A stretch of DNA of 64,000 nt from Bradyrhizobium sp. ISRA464 (GTDB lineage Bacteria > Pseudomonadota > Alphaproteobacteria > Rhizobiales > Xanthobacteraceae). Location: assembly GCF_029910095.1 (NCBI RefSeq), contig NZ_CP094526.1, positions 5,084,001-5,148,000 of the forward strand. Direction: 5' to 3'. The notes beneath the pieces are model-generated. The model did no database searches. It had not been told where the DNA came from and was given only the letters and a program-made list of their open reading frames with translations. The position numbers and the translations under genes are program-made. This document shows, in pieces, positions 1 through 9,093 of this stretch (positions are counted from its first letter, which is position 1; every line of letters starts with the position of its first letter).

Positions 1-502
1 CCAGGTCACGAAGAGGTTTCCCGTGGGGTTGAGTATTTGCGAGAACATCGAAGGGATTCCTCAATTGATCCCAACGGGCGCCGCGCCATACGGCCTGACG
101 GCGTACGTGGCTCACTCCACCTGCTGCCTAAACAGAGCTGCCTGCCCGGCAGTCGCAAGCACTCTCTGCGCCGGCGACTGAACGAATCGCTCACATTTCT
201 TTCCGCAGGAATCGGCTGTGAGGCCAACGCTAGCGCGACTGCACAACGCGCGCCTTCCGAGTTGGTTCCAGCGCCAAGCCTCCTTGAGCGGCCGTGCACC
301 GGGCTGCCCAGTCGAGATTTTAATCCAGGGCGGCTGGCGGCCGGTCTCTCCGCCTTGGCGGTTTGTACGAGACATTCCTGTCAATCGCGCGCGCGGTAAG
401 CAAGAAATGTCAATTCTAAGTGCCAATCTCGGTCGGGCTCACGTCAGGAACGCAAGCGGTCTTAATAGAGCACTCATACGGTGCGTCAGCTGGCTCTTGC
501 GC
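1..502. other. Left edge, no supported gene
   Basis: Short overlapping frames exist on both strands here, but none has a ribosome-binding site with a recognisable product, and no tRNA or rRNA pattern was seen. I treat it as intergenic sequence downstream of the solute-binding protein gene that ends at 503. A gene starting beyond the left edge cannot be excluded. Confidence 0.5.
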
Positions 503-1756
503 CTACCTTGCACCGGATTGTGACGCGGCCTTCACCAGACCGCATGTGCCTTTCTCCTGGGCAAGTGGGCGGAATGCCTGGTCGGCCGGGATCGTAGCGA
601 GGACCTTGAAGTAATCATAAGGGCTCTTCGACTCCGCTGGCTTCTTGACCTCGACGAGGTACATGGCATGAACGGCCCGCCCGTCCTCCCGAACCACGGT
701 GTTTCCAAAGAGCGGGTCGTCGTAGCGGGTCGCCTTCATGGCTTCGATGACCTTCGCGCCGTCGGTCGCAGAACCGGTCTTGGCTACGGCCTCGAGATAG
801 TGAAGCACCGAGGAATACACCCCGGCCTGAACCATGGTCGGATATTTGCCGCCATTCCGAGCAGCGAAGCGTTTGGCGAATGCACGAATTTTATCGTTGA
901 GGTCCCAATAGAATGCCGTCGTCAACGTCAGGCCCTGCGCAGTCGGCAAGCCGAGGGCGTGAACGTCGGTCAGGAAGACGAGAAGTCCGGCGAGCCGCTG
1001 TCCGCGCTGGACGATCCCGAACTCGGCCGCCTGCTTGACCGAGTTGATGGTGTCGCCGCCGGCATTGGCAAGCCCGATGACTTGCGCCTTCGAGCCTTGC
1101 GCCTGCAGCAAATAGGAAGAGAAATCGGCCGTGTTCAGGGGATGGCGCACAGCGCCGAGTACCTTGCCACCGGCCGCTTCCACGACCGCCGCCGTATCAC
1201 GCTCCAGGGCATGGCCGAAGGCATAATCGGCCGTAACGAAAAACCAGGTCTTGCCGCCCTGCCGCACAATAGCGCCACCGGTCCCGTGTGCAAGCGTCCA
1301 GGTATCATAGGTCCAATGCACGGTGTTGGGCGAGCATTGCTTGTCAGTCAAATCGGAATCGGCTGCTCCCGAGACGAGAAAGACACCGTTCTTCTCCCGC
1401 GTCACATTACTGACTGCCAGCGCGACCGCCGAGTTGGGTACGTCCGCAATCGCATTCACCTGCTCAGTGTCGAACCACCTGCGAGCAATTGCTGATCCGA
1501 TGTCGGGCTTGTTCTGATGATCGGCGGAAACGATCTCGACCTTCATGTGATGACTTCCAGGATTGAAATCCTCGACCGCCATTTGCGCGGCAACAACCGA
1601 TCCTGGTCCGCCGATATCGGCGTAGAGCCCGGACATGTCGCTGAGGACGCCGATCTTGACGGTGAGCGTGGCATTGCTGCTTGGCTGTTGCGCCGCCGCC
1701 GGAGTGGTGAAGAGCGCAATTGTCAACGGCATCACCAACGCGATTGCTGCTCTCAT
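503..1756 (-). CDS. ABC transporter substrate-binding protein, Leu/Ile/Val-type (Peripla_BP_6)
   Basis: Predicted periplasmic solute-binding protein of 417 aa. I chose the ATG at 1756 because GGGAGA lies just upstream and the next residues form a signal peptide ending near AAAQQ; a longer frame to 1855 lacks these. The mature protein opens with KIGVLSDMSGLYADIGGPG, the typical start of type I periplasmic binding proteins, and keeps the VEIVSADHQNKPDIG and TADYAFGHALERD blocks shared with the binding proteins at 50102 and 60746. No permease or ATPase gene is adjacent, so it is an orphan. The ligand is unknown; relatives bind amino acids, amides or aromatic acids. Confidence 0.9.
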   Translation of the reverse strand: MRAAIALVMPLTIALFTTPAAAQQPSSNATLTVKIGVLSDMSGLYADIGGPGSVVAAQMAVEDFNPGSHHMKVEIVSADHQNKPDIGSAIARRWFDTEQVNAIADVPNSAVALAVSNVTREKNGVFLVSGAADSDLTDKQCSPNTVHWTYDTWTLAHGTGGAIVRQGGKTWFFVTADYAFGHALERDTAAVVEAAGGKVLGAVRHPLNTADFSSYLLQAQGSKAQVIGLANAGGDTINSVKQAAEFGIVQRGQRLAGLLVFLTDVHALGLPTAQGLTLTTAFYWDLNDKIRAFAKRFAARNGGKYPTMVQAGVYSSVLHYLEAVAKTGSATDGAKVIEAMKATRYDDPLFGNTVVREDGRAVHAMYLVEVKKPAESKSPYDYFKVLATIPADQAFRPLAQEKGTCGLVKAASQSGAR

Positions 1757-2018
1757 CTTCCGTCTCCCTTGTGAGGGCGCCCCCACACAGGTTCTGCTTA
1801 GATGAACGCAGTTTGGTCCCCTTTTGATCCTTTGGAATAAAGTTGTATCAATCACGCCAGCCGCATAAGACCCTGGCCTCCCCGGGAGTCAGATTATCCT
1901 GTACTCGCGTCGATCCTGAGCTTGTTGCGGCGAAGCGAGCGAACGGTCAAACGCTGTTCGCGGCGAGCCGTTTTGTGTACACTCCCCACGGCATCCCGAT
2001 CCCTTTGGGAGAACTTCA

Positions 2019-2141
2019 ATGAAAGCCTTCTTGCTCGCCTGCGCGGCCGCCATCGTCGTGGCAGCGGTCGCGGCCGCGGCTCTTAGCCGAGTGCAGGAGC
2101 CGGTCGAACAGGCCTTTGCGACAACGGGCGTGCGACTTTAG
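2019..2141 (+). CDS. Small hydrophobic protein, 40 aa
   Basis: A 40-codon gene with ATG at 2019 and GGGAGA 7 nt upstream. The product starts MKAFLLACAAAIVVAAVAAA, a single membrane segment or uncleaved signal, followed by a short polar tail ending in FATTGVRL. I recall near-identical short proteins in Bradyrhizobium and Rhodopseudomonas, which, with the ribosome-binding site, supports a real gene. It converges on the formate dehydrogenase gamma gene. Function is unknown. Confidence 0.7.
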   Translation: MKAFLLACAAAIVVAAVAAAALSRVQEPVEQAFATTGVRL

Positions 2142-2178
2142 CGAGTGCGCGTTGAACGGCTCGGGCTGCGTGTCCCAC

Positions 2179-3183
2179 CTACTCCGCTGCAGTGACGGAG
2201 GGCTGAGGTCGCGCGCCGCCTGCGCCGGTACGCGCATTCTCCTGCTCAAGCCAGAGGCTGTGGTGCTCCCTGGCCCAGTTGACATCGACAGTGCCGCTGC
2301 CCATCGCTTCGAACGCGCCTTCCATGCCGATCGTACCGATATAGATATGCGCCAGCATCACCGCGATGAAGAGCATCGCGACGATGGAGTGGACGACCTG
2401 CGCGAGCTGCATCCCTTCGATACCTGACAGATAGAAGGGGAACATCAGGTTGTATCCGGTGGCTGCCACCAGACCTCCGCCGATTATCACGACCCAATAG
2501 ATGGCTTTCTGTCCGGCATTGAAACGATAGGCCGGTGGCTGATCGTGACCAACGATACCGCCCCCGCGCTTGAGCCAATCAATGTCCGCCTTGTTCGGGA
2601 TGTTCCCAGAGATCCACATCAGGAAGATCAACACGACGCCGATCGTGAAGGGGAAGCTCAGGTAATTGTGCGCGTATTTCGCCCACTGCGACCACTCGGA
2701 AAACGCCTCGTGGCCGATCAACGGCAGCAGCAATGGACGGCCAAAGGTGATGTTCAATCCGGAAATCGCCAGCACGATGAAGCAAGTCGCGGTCATCCAA
2801 TGCACGAAACGCTCGAATGAAGTAAAGCGCACGATGGTTCGGCCGGAACGACCGCTCTCCAATCGCACCATCCCGCGGGTGAGATAGAAGATGATCAGCA
2901 CAGCCAGCATGCCGAGAATTGCGATGCCGCCAATCCATGGCAGCGCCACGTTCCGGAACTCCCGCCATTCACGGCCTGCCGGCTGTTCAAGCACTCCGGA
3001 TTTTTCATCCGGAATGCTGACCCGCCCCTGGATCCGGTTCAGTTCTTGCAAGAGCTGTTGCTCCTTGACCGAACTGGCGGTCGGGTTGACCTGCTGGGCA
3101 ACGGACGGTGAAGCTGCAGAGACGAACAGCACCAGCGCAGCCGCGCCAATGGCGAGCCGAATAAATCGTGCAACACACGCCAT
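2179..3183 (-). CDS. fdhC: Formate dehydrogenase gamma subunit (cytochrome b556-type)
   Basis: Membrane subunit of a respiratory formate dehydrogenase, expected to carry electrons from the beta subunit to quinone through b haems. The start at 3183 has GGGAGGA upstream. A signal peptide ending near SVAQQ is followed by a periplasmic stretch, a membrane segment (about residues 83-103), then the cytochrome b561-like domain beginning RFTSFERFVHWMTATCF. Histidines within the later membrane segments (FVHWM, AKYAHNYLSF, VVHSIVAMLF, AHIYIG) are candidate haem ligands. It is the last gene of the fdh transcript, 42 nt after the beta subunit gene. At 334 aa it is longer than E. coli FdnI because of the N-terminal extension, which is common in alphaproteobacteria. 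Confidence 0.92.
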   Translation of the reverse strand: MACVARFIRLAIGAAALVLFVSAASPSVAQQVNPTASSVKEQQLLQELNRIQGRVSIPDEKSGVLEQPAGREWREFRNVALPWIGGIAILGMLAVLIIFYLTRGMVRLESGRSGRTIVRFTSFERFVHWMTATCFIVLAISGLNITFGRPLLLPLIGHEAFSEWSQWAKYAHNYLSFPFTIGVVLIFLMWISGNIPNKADIDWLKRGGGIVGHDQPPAYRFNAGQKAIYWVVIIGGGLVAATGYNLMFPFYLSGIEGMQLAQVVHSIVAMLFIAVMLAHIYIGTIGMEGAFEAMGSGTVDVNWAREHHSLWLEQENARTGAGGARPQPSVTAAE

Positions 3184-3225
3184 ACGTTCCTCCCGATTTT
3201 GACGCGACAGCAAACCGTTGCGCCG

Positions 3226-3822
3226 TCAGGACTCGATCGTCTCGCGATAGGCGGTCTTCCAGCCCCAGGCACCGGAGCCGTAGCCGCGCTTCATCACGCG
3301 CTCCTTGTAAATCTGGGCGATAATCTCGCCGTCGCCCGCAAGCAGCGACTTCGTTGAGCACATCTCGGCGCAAAGCGGCAGCTTGCCCTCGGCAAGACGG
3401 TTCGCACCATATTTCTCGTACTCCTCCTTGCTGCCATCCGCTTCGGGGCCGCCGGCGCAGAAGGTGCATTTGTCCATCTTGCCGCGCGAGCCGAAATTGC
3501 CGACCTTCGGGTATTGCGGCGCTCCGAACGGACAGGCGTAGAAGCAATAGCCGCAGCCGATGCACAGATCCTTTGAATGAAGCACGACGCCGTCAGCGGT
3601 GGTGTAGATACAGTTCACCGGGCAGACCGCCGCGCAAGGCGCGTCGGTGCAGTGCATGCAGGCCATCGAGATCGAACGCTCGCCCGGTTTGCCGTCGTTG
3701 ATGGTGACGACGCGGCGCCGATTGATGCCCCATGGCACCTCGTGCTCGTTCTTGCAGGCGGTGACGCAGGCATTGCACTCGATGCAACGGTCGGCGTCGC
3801 AGAGGAATTTCATACGTGCCAT
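3226..3822 (-). CDS. fdhB: Formate dehydrogenase iron-sulfur beta subunit
   Basis: A 198-aa four-cluster ferredoxin subunit that relays electrons from the molybdenum/tungsten subunit to the cytochrome b subunit. Four cysteine groups are visible: CIECNACVTAC (residues 13-23), CMHCTDAPCAAVCPVNC, CIGCGYCFYACPFGAPQ, and a C-terminal pair in MDKCTFCAGG. It lacks the C-terminal membrane anchor of E. coli FdnH and so resembles the shorter Fdh3B type. The gene lies 12 nt downstream of the catalytic subunit and 42 nt upstream of the gamma subunit, clearly one transcript. Confidence 0.93.
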   Translation of the reverse strand: MARMKFLCDADRCIECNACVTACKNEHEVPWGINRRRVVTINDGKPGERSISMACMHCTDAPCAAVCPVNCIYTTADGVVLHSKDLCIGCGYCFYACPFGAPQYPKVGNFGSRGKMDKCTFCAGGPEADGSKEEYEKYGANRLAEGKLPLCAEMCSTKSLLAGDGEIIAQIYKERVMKRGYGSGAWGWKTAYRETIES

Positions 3823-3834
3823 GATCGTCGCTCC

Positions 3835-6783
3835 TTATGCTGCCGCGATTTGGCAGAGCGTCACTTTCGGTTCCTGCATGCCGGTCGCCGGATCGTATCC
3901 GTAGGTGGTGATCGTGTTCGCGCTTTCGCCGAGCACGATCGGATCGGTGCCTTTCGGATAATTGCCACGGAGGTCCTTGCCCGCGAACCAGCCGCCGAAA
4001 TGGAAAGGCATCCAGGCGACGCCCCTGCCGACGCGGTCGGTAACGAGCGCCTTCATCCTGGCGCGCGAATTGTTCTCAGCGCCCGTGACCCAGACCCAGC
4101 CGCCGTCCTTGATCCCGCGGTCGGCCGCATCGGCGGGATTGATCTCGATGAACATGTCTTGCTGCAACTCGGCAAGCCACGGGTTGGTGCGCGTTTCTTC
4201 GCCGCCGCCCTCGTATTCGACGAGACGACCCGAGGACAGGATGAGCGGGAATTGCTTGGCGATTCCCTTCTCGACCGCGGCCTTTTGCACGGAAAAACCG
4301 ATATTGGGCATCCTGAACTGCTTGGCATCGGGCAGTGTCGGATATTTCGCGACCAGATCGACGCGCGGCGTGTAGATCGGCTCGCGATGAACCGGAATGG
4401 GATCGGGCAGGCCGAACGCATTCATGCGCGCCTTGCCGTTGCCGTAGGGCACGCAGCCGTGCTTCAGCGCGACGCGCTGGATGCCGCCGGACAGGTCGAG
4501 CGACCACGACACCGCATCCGGATTGGCGGAATTGATCTTGGTGATGGTGGCCATTTCAGCTTCGGTCAGGTCCTTATCCCAGCCGAGCTTCTTCAGGCTC
4601 GCCAGCGTGAATTCCGGATAGCCGTCCTGGATCTCCGAGTCCTTGGAATAGGATCCCTCTGCAAGCAGGCTTACCTTCCGCGTCGTGCCGTCGGCAAGCT
4701 TCTCCTCGCGTTCGATGCCGAAGCGCGGACGGAACGTGCCGCCGCCGTCCATCACACTGAGATTGGTGTTGTAGAGCAACGGCGTGCCGGGATGCCGCAC
4801 CTCGGGCGAACCCCAGCACGGCCAAGGTAGGCCGTAATAGTCGCCACCGACTTCCGGATCGTCCTTCGGCGCCCGCATGGTCAGCATGTCGAACTTGGCC
4901 TGGTTCCTCATATGTGCCTTGAGCCGCTCGGGCGACTGTCCGCAATAGCCGGTCGACCAGCTACCGCGGTTCATTTCCCGAAGCACGTCCTCGGCCTCCG
5001 GCAGATTGTTCTCGACCTTGATGTTCTTGAACATCTTGTCGGCGAAACCGCACTTCTTCGCCATCAGGTAAATGACCTCGAGGTCATCCTTGGACTCGAA
5101 GACCGGCTTTACGATCTGCTCGCCCCACTGCAGCGAGCGGTTCGAGGCGACTCGCGACCCCTTGCACTCGAATTGGGTGCCAACCGGGAGAAGATAGAGG
5201 CCATCCCTGCGTCCCGCCTCCACCGCGAGCGATGCCCAGGTGGTCGGATGCGGGTCGGCGACGACAAGCAGTTCGAGCGCCTTCAGACCCTGGAGGGATT
5301 CCGGAACGCGCGTGATGCTGTTGCTGGCGTGTCCCTGCACGAAGATCGCCCGCACATTATCCTTCTGCGCGACCTGATCTTTCGGCAGTATCACCGCATC
5401 GAACCATCGGGTAAGCGGGATGCCGGGGGTTTCCATGATTTGTTTGGAGTCGAAGCGCGACTTCAGGAACTCGTAGTCGACTTCCCAAACCCGCGCCCAA
5501 TGCTTCCACGCGCCTTCGGCAAGGCCGTAATAGAACGGCAGGGTGACGACATCGAGCCCGACGTCGGTCGCTCCTTGCACGTTGTCATGGCCACGGAAGA
5601 TATTGGCGCCTGTGCCGGCCTTGCCGACATTGCCGGTCAACAGCAATGCAATGCAGCTTGCCCGCACGTTTGCGGTGCCGACGGTCTTCTGGGTCTGGCC
5701 CATGGCCCAGATCAGGGTTGCCGGTCTCTCTGTGGCAAGCATCTTGGCGACGCGCTTGAGCTGTTCGCCGGGAACGCCGCTGACGCGCTCGACTTCTTCC
5801 GGATTCCACTTCTCTATTTCCTTACGGAGATCATCGAAGCCGTAGACGCGCTGCTTGATGAATTCCTTATCCTCCCACCCGTTCTGGATGACGTGCCACA
5901 TCATGCCGTAGAGCACAGGAATATCGGTGCCCGGCCGCATCCGCACATATTCGGTCGCATGGGCGGCGGTACGCGTCAGCCGCGGATCGATGACGACAAA
6001 GTTGGCCTTTTGCATCTCCTTGCCCTCGAGGAGATGCTGCAGCGATACGGGATGGGCCTCAGCCGGATTGCCGCCCATGATGATTTGGGTCTTGGCATTG
6101 CGGATGTCGTTGAAGCTATTGGTCATCGCGCCGTAGCCCCAGGTGTTGGCCACGCCGGTGACAGTCGTCGAATGGCAAATACGTGCCTGATGGTCGGTGT
6201 TGTTGGTCCCCCAGAACGCGCCGAGTTTGCGAAAGAGATAGGAGCCCTCATTGGTCATTTTGGCCGATCCAAGCCAGTAGACCGAATCGGGGCCCGACTT
6301 CTCGCGAATTTCATGCAGCTTGTCGCCGATCTCGTTGATCGCCGTGTCCCAGGAGACGCGCGTCCATTGTCCATCGGCGAGTTTCATCGGATAGCGGAGC
6401 CGGCGTTCGCTGTGCACGAGCTCGCGCACCGAAGCGCCCTTCGCGCAATGCGATCCCCGATTGATCGGCGAATCCCAACTCGGCTCTTGGCCGATCCATA
6501 CTCCGTTCAGCACTTCTGCGGTCACGGTGCATCCAACCGAGCAATGCGTACAAATGTTCTTGCGAACGGTCGCCCCTGAGGTGAGTGGGCCGGCCATCGC
6601 CGCCTTCGCCTTGCGGACGCTGCCGATCGGCAACGTCCCCAACGCGGCGAGCGCGCCGCCGGCAAGGCCGGATCGGCGCAGGAAGGTACGGCGGTCGAGA
6701 CGATCAGCTTGCCCAGACAAGCCCGCCGCGATTGATCCGCGTGAAGCGGTTTCGGAACGCTGTTGTGTTCTCCTGATCAGCAC
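3835..6783 (-). CDS. fdhA: Formate dehydrogenase alpha (catalytic) subunit, cysteine type
   Basis: Oxidises formate to CO2 at a bis-molybdopterin guanine dinucleotide centre, here probably in the periplasm. I chose the GTG at 6783 (982 aa) because GGAGG lies 5 nt before it; a TTG at 6798 is possible but would overlap the preceding gene. A Tat signal, RRTFLRRSGLAGG, starts near residue 31. The 4Fe-4S site is C78, C81, C85 and C113. In the block ARICHSTTVTG the metal ligand is Cys203, where E. coli FdnG has selenocysteine. The C-terminal third carries the molybdopterin-dinucleotide-binding domain. Order after the small Tat protein and before beta and gamma indicates a membrane-bound respiratory enzyme. 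Confidence 0.95.
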   Translation of the reverse strand: MLIRRTQQRSETASRGSIAAGLSGQADRLDRRTFLRRSGLAGGALAALGTLPIGSVRKAKAAMAGPLTSGATVRKNICTHCSVGCTVTAEVLNGVWIGQEPSWDSPINRGSHCAKGASVRELVHSERRLRYPMKLADGQWTRVSWDTAINEIGDKLHEIREKSGPDSVYWLGSAKMTNEGSYLFRKLGAFWGTNNTDHQARICHSTTVTGVANTWGYGAMTNSFNDIRNAKTQIIMGGNPAEAHPVSLQHLLEGKEMQKANFVVIDPRLTRTAAHATEYVRMRPGTDIPVLYGMMWHVIQNGWEDKEFIKQRVYGFDDLRKEIEKWNPEEVERVSGVPGEQLKRVAKMLATERPATLIWAMGQTQKTVGTANVRASCIALLLTGNVGKAGTGANIFRGHDNVQGATDVGLDVVTLPFYYGLAEGAWKHWARVWEVDYEFLKSRFDSKQIMETPGIPLTRWFDAVILPKDQVAQKDNVRAIFVQGHASNSITRVPESLQGLKALELLVVADPHPTTWASLAVEAGRRDGLYLLPVGTQFECKGSRVASNRSLQWGEQIVKPVFESKDDLEVIYLMAKKCGFADKMFKNIKVENNLPEAEDVLREMNRGSWSTGYCGQSPERLKAHMRNQAKFDMLTMRAPKDDPEVGGDYYGLPWPCWGSPEVRHPGTPLLYNTNLSVMDGGGTFRPRFGIEREEKLADGTTRKVSLLAEGSYSKDSEIQDGYPEFTLASLKKLGWDKDLTEAEMATITKINSANPDAVSWSLDLSGGIQRVALKHGCVPYGNGKARMNAFGLPDPIPVHREPIYTPRVDLVAKYPTLPDAKQFRMPNIGFSVQKAAVEKGIAKQFPLILSSGRLVEYEGGGEETRTNPWLAELQQDMFIEINPADAADRGIKDGGWVWVTGAENNSRARMKALVTDRVGRGVAWMPFHFGGWFAGKDLRGNYPKGTDPIVLGESANTITTYGYDPATGMQEPKVTLCQIAAA

Positions 6784-6794
6784 GACCGCCTCCC

Positions 6795-7004
6795 TCAACC
6801 AGGGTAACGATTGACGCGGTAGTAGGCTTTCACGTGATCGGTTTCCTTGTAGCGCGGCTTGCGTTTCTCTTGGTCCGACTCGCTGTCGGCCTCTGCCGAA
6901 GTCATCAAGGGTGTCGCCAGCGTCGCTCCGGCGCCGGCTGCGCCGATGCCGAGCTTGCGCAGAAAGTCGCGGCGAGCGACGATCGTTCTCTTGCTGTCTC
7001 GCAT
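6795..7004 (-). CDS. Small twin-arginine signal protein of the formate dehydrogenase operon
   Basis: A 69-aa protein that is little more than a Tat signal peptide (ARRDFLRKLGIGAAGAGA) plus a charged tail ending YRVNRYPG. Small proteins of this design are regularly found directly upstream of alphaproteobacterial fdhA and are annotated as formate dehydrogenase region Tat proteins; their role is not established. The start at 7004 has GGGAGAG upstream, and the stop lies 11 nt before the fdhA GTG. It may be a small subunit or help export of the alpha-beta pair. Confidence 0.85.
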   Translation of the reverse strand: MRDSKRTIVARRDFLRKLGIGAAGAGATLATPLMTSAEADSESDQEKRKPRYKETDHVKAYYRVNRYPG

Positions 7005-7032
7005 CGCATCTCTCCCGGACCAGCGGCGCTGA

Positions 7033-7812
7033 TCAGTTGGCGAACGTGAAAGCTTTCGATTCTATTTCCAAAAAGGCGCGTCCAAGCGTTCCGACCGACC
7101 GGTAGAATCTGGCGCCTTCCGCCTTCTCCATGTCGGCGAACAAGCGTCCCATCCAGCACGACAGGTGCCTCTCGAAGAAGGCGCGCTCTGCTTGCTGCGA
7201 TGCTCGGAAGCGGCCGCTCGCGAACCCCGCCATGACCTCGCACAGCGTCGCCGCGTGATCCTCGGGCTCATAACTGTTCTCCACCCGTTCGATGCCGAGC
7301 GCGGCGAGATCGTCGCGCAGGCGCGACAGCGGACGTTCGTTGAGGAAGCCCGTCAGGTAATAGGAGGCGTAAGGCAGCAGCTCGCCACGGCCGAGACCGA
7401 CGAACAGATCGAAATATTCGCGCTCGACTTCGAACGTGGCCGCAATCGATGCAGCGTCTGCAAGGGTCGCATGAGCGCGGCCGAGCGGCGTCGCATCACC
7501 GTTGAGCTGTGCGATTTGTTCGAGCAACGCAGCCGGCGGTGCTGAGGAGAGCAACCTCGCAAGCAGCGCGTATTCCCGCGCTCGATCGGCATCGATCGGA
7601 TCAACCGAGTCGTCCGTTACGACGGGCTCGCTATAGAGATCCGGGCGAAGCACCTTGCGCGATATGCCGGTTGCGCCTTCGACCGCAATTACCCGCTGCG
7701 CGGGCACCCTGTTCCAGTTCGACACCGAGGGCTGCGCAATACCGATTTTCCGGGCAAGCTGGGCAACGCCGCCCGCCGCATCGATGGCACGTTCAAGGCC
7801 TGCATCGCGCAC
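7033..7812 (-). CDS. Fusion of a Cro/YdaS-like HTH domain with a TorD-family chaperone
   Basis: Residues about 1-60 form a helix-turn-helix domain of the YdaS/Cro type (GGVAQLARKIGIAQPSVSNW). Residues about 75-255 are a TorD/DmsD-like all-helical chaperone domain, with EREYFDLFVGLGRGELLPYA followed by the YEPEDHAATLCEVMAG block near the usual conserved EPxDH motif. TorD proteins bind Tat signals or apo-molybdoenzymes and assist cofactor loading, so the client here is probably FdhA or the small Tat protein. The start is a GTG with GGGAGGTCAG upstream. The added DNA-binding domain suggests it may also regulate; that is inference. Confidence 0.85.
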   Translation of the reverse strand: MRDAGLERAIDAAGGVAQLARKIGIAQPSVSNWNRVPAQRVIAVEGATGISRKVLRPDLYSEPVVTDDSVDPIDADRAREYALLARLLSSAPPAALLEQIAQLNGDATPLGRAHATLADAASIAATFEVEREYFDLFVGLGRGELLPYASYYLTGFLNERPLSRLRDDLAALGIERVENSYEPEDHAATLCEVMAGFASGRFRASQQAERAFFERHLSCWMGRLFADMEKAEGARFYRSVGTLGRAFLEIESKAFTFAN

Positions 7813-7924
7813 CCTGACCTCCCATCCTCGGGGTCAATTGCGTTTGCGGGGGAAAGACTACGACGCGCTTCGCGAAGTGGTCAATCAACTAGCATAGCTT
7901 CAGGCTATCGCACTTAGTCGCAGT

Positions 7925-8581
7925 CTACTGGGGCAGCGCTCCGCCATGTGTGCGACGCGGAAGAGGCGTTTCTTCTCTAGGAGCTGCCGGTTGCGATGCA
8001 GCAGAACCCGAGGACAGCTCCGCCACTGCGGACTTGCCTTGCGGCTGAGGATCCGTGGTCACCTTCGCCGCGTTTGATGATTGCGCGAAGCCGACCTCCT
8101 CTCGAGCTGGCCGCCCAGCACCTTCCCCAGCCTCTCCGGGCTGGTTGGTGAGGTTCTCAGCGGTCTCTACCACTCCGCTGACGATGCGGCGAACCAGTCC
8201 GTCAACCCGCTCGGCCGAATAGTCCAGTGGACCGAAGCCAGCCATGGCGTTCGGGTCATTGAAGTCCCAGGCGTTTTCCGCCAACCCTACGAAATCGCGG
8301 ATGGCAGGATCGGCGCTCCAGGCACGACGAAGCGCCGCACGGCTCAACTCCTGCGGAATGCCTTTGCGCAGGAAGGCCCTGATGTCGGTGGCCGCATCGA
8401 TCGATTCAATTGGGGGCAAGTTCGAAAGTTCCGTCTCGACGGGAATTGGCCCTGACGCGACACGGTCGAGCGACGCTGATCCATGCACGGGAGAAGCTTC
8501 TTCCGCCTCGGGTTCAGCGTGACCAGCCTTCGCCTCTTGCTTGCGACGCGACCAGCGCGTCAGAAATTGCTCGTCGCTCAT
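7925..8581 (-). CDS. DUF3306 domain protein, formate dehydrogenase accessory
   Basis: A 218-aa protein starting MSDEQFLTRWSRRKQEAK, the characteristic N-terminus of DUF3306 proteins. A central block (about residues 75-135) covers LPPIESIDAATDIRAFLRKG and DFVGLAENAWDFND; the C-terminus is low-complexity and rich in Ala, Ser and Pro. No catalytic motif is visible. Its ATG overlaps the stop of the DUF3305 gene by 4 nt, so the two are translationally coupled. The pair is found with formate dehydrogenase genes in alphaproteobacteria, which suggests a role in maturation or assembly; the biochemical function is unknown. Confidence 0.85.
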   Translation of the reverse strand: MSDEQFLTRWSRRKQEAKAGHAEPEAEEASPVHGSASLDRVASGPIPVETELSNLPPIESIDAATDIRAFLRKGIPQELSRAALRRAWSADPAIRDFVGLAENAWDFNDPNAMAGFGPLDYSAERVDGLVRRIVSGVVETAENLTNQPGEAGEGAGRPAREEVGFAQSSNAAKVTTDPQPQGKSAVAELSSGSAASQPAAPREETPLPRRTHGGALPQ

Positions 8582-9093
8582 TCGTGCCCACCTTCGGGGT
8601 GACGTCGCGCAAGGGCCTCCGGATCGGCACGCCGCCGCTCGCGCTTGACGAACTCCGTCTCGACGTGGTGCTCGGCGATGAAATATTCAATCGTCTCATG
8701 CAGCACCTCAGGCATCGGCACCGCTTCGACCAGGTTGTCACCGGCTTCGGTGAATGCCTCACCTTCCGCAGGGTCCGCGGTGACGGCCGAAACAGCGTAG
8801 GGCCAGGCTCCCTCGGAAGGAGTCAATACGATCCAGATGCTGGGCGCGCCGGTTGCAAGGTTATCGCGGTAGCGCGCGGTTTCCGAACGATAGAGGTCGA
8901 CCGTCGCGCTCCCGGCATAAAAGAGGGTCGTTCCCTCCTGCTCCCGTAGAATAGTCCACGGCGTCATCTCCGGCTCATCCGGCAATACGCCGGTGCCGCG
9001 CCAGACAAAATCGATCCATGCTGACTCCGCCTTGCGCCGCTCAACCACGACACCGACCGGAATGCGCAAGCTTGGAAGGACGGCGGGACTCAC
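8578..9093 (-). CDS. DUF3305 domain protein, formate dehydrogenase accessory
   Basis: A 171-aa protein with the DUF3305 core: IPVGVVVERRKAESAWIDF near the N-terminus, LYRSETARYRDNLATGAPSI in the middle, and PYAVSAVTADPAEGEAF. No signal peptide or membrane segment is seen, so it is probably cytoplasmic. It overlaps by 4 nt both the DUF6352 gene upstream and the DUF3306 gene downstream. The function is uncharacterised; co-occurrence with fdh genes is the only clue. Confidence 0.87.
   Translation of the reverse strand: MSPAVLPSLRIPVGVVVERRKAESAWIDFVWRGTGVLPDEPEMTPWTILREQEGTTLFYAGSATVDLYRSETARYRDNLATGAPSIWIVLTPSEGAWPYAVSAVTADPAEGEAFTEAGDNLVEAVPMPEVLHETIEYFIAEHHVETEFVKRERRRADPEALARRHPEGGHE

Noticed and set aside
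3577..6579. Long plus-strand open frames (417 and 555 codons)
   Set aside because: They are antisense to fdhB and fdhA, carry no motif, and are explained by high third-position GC of the real genes.
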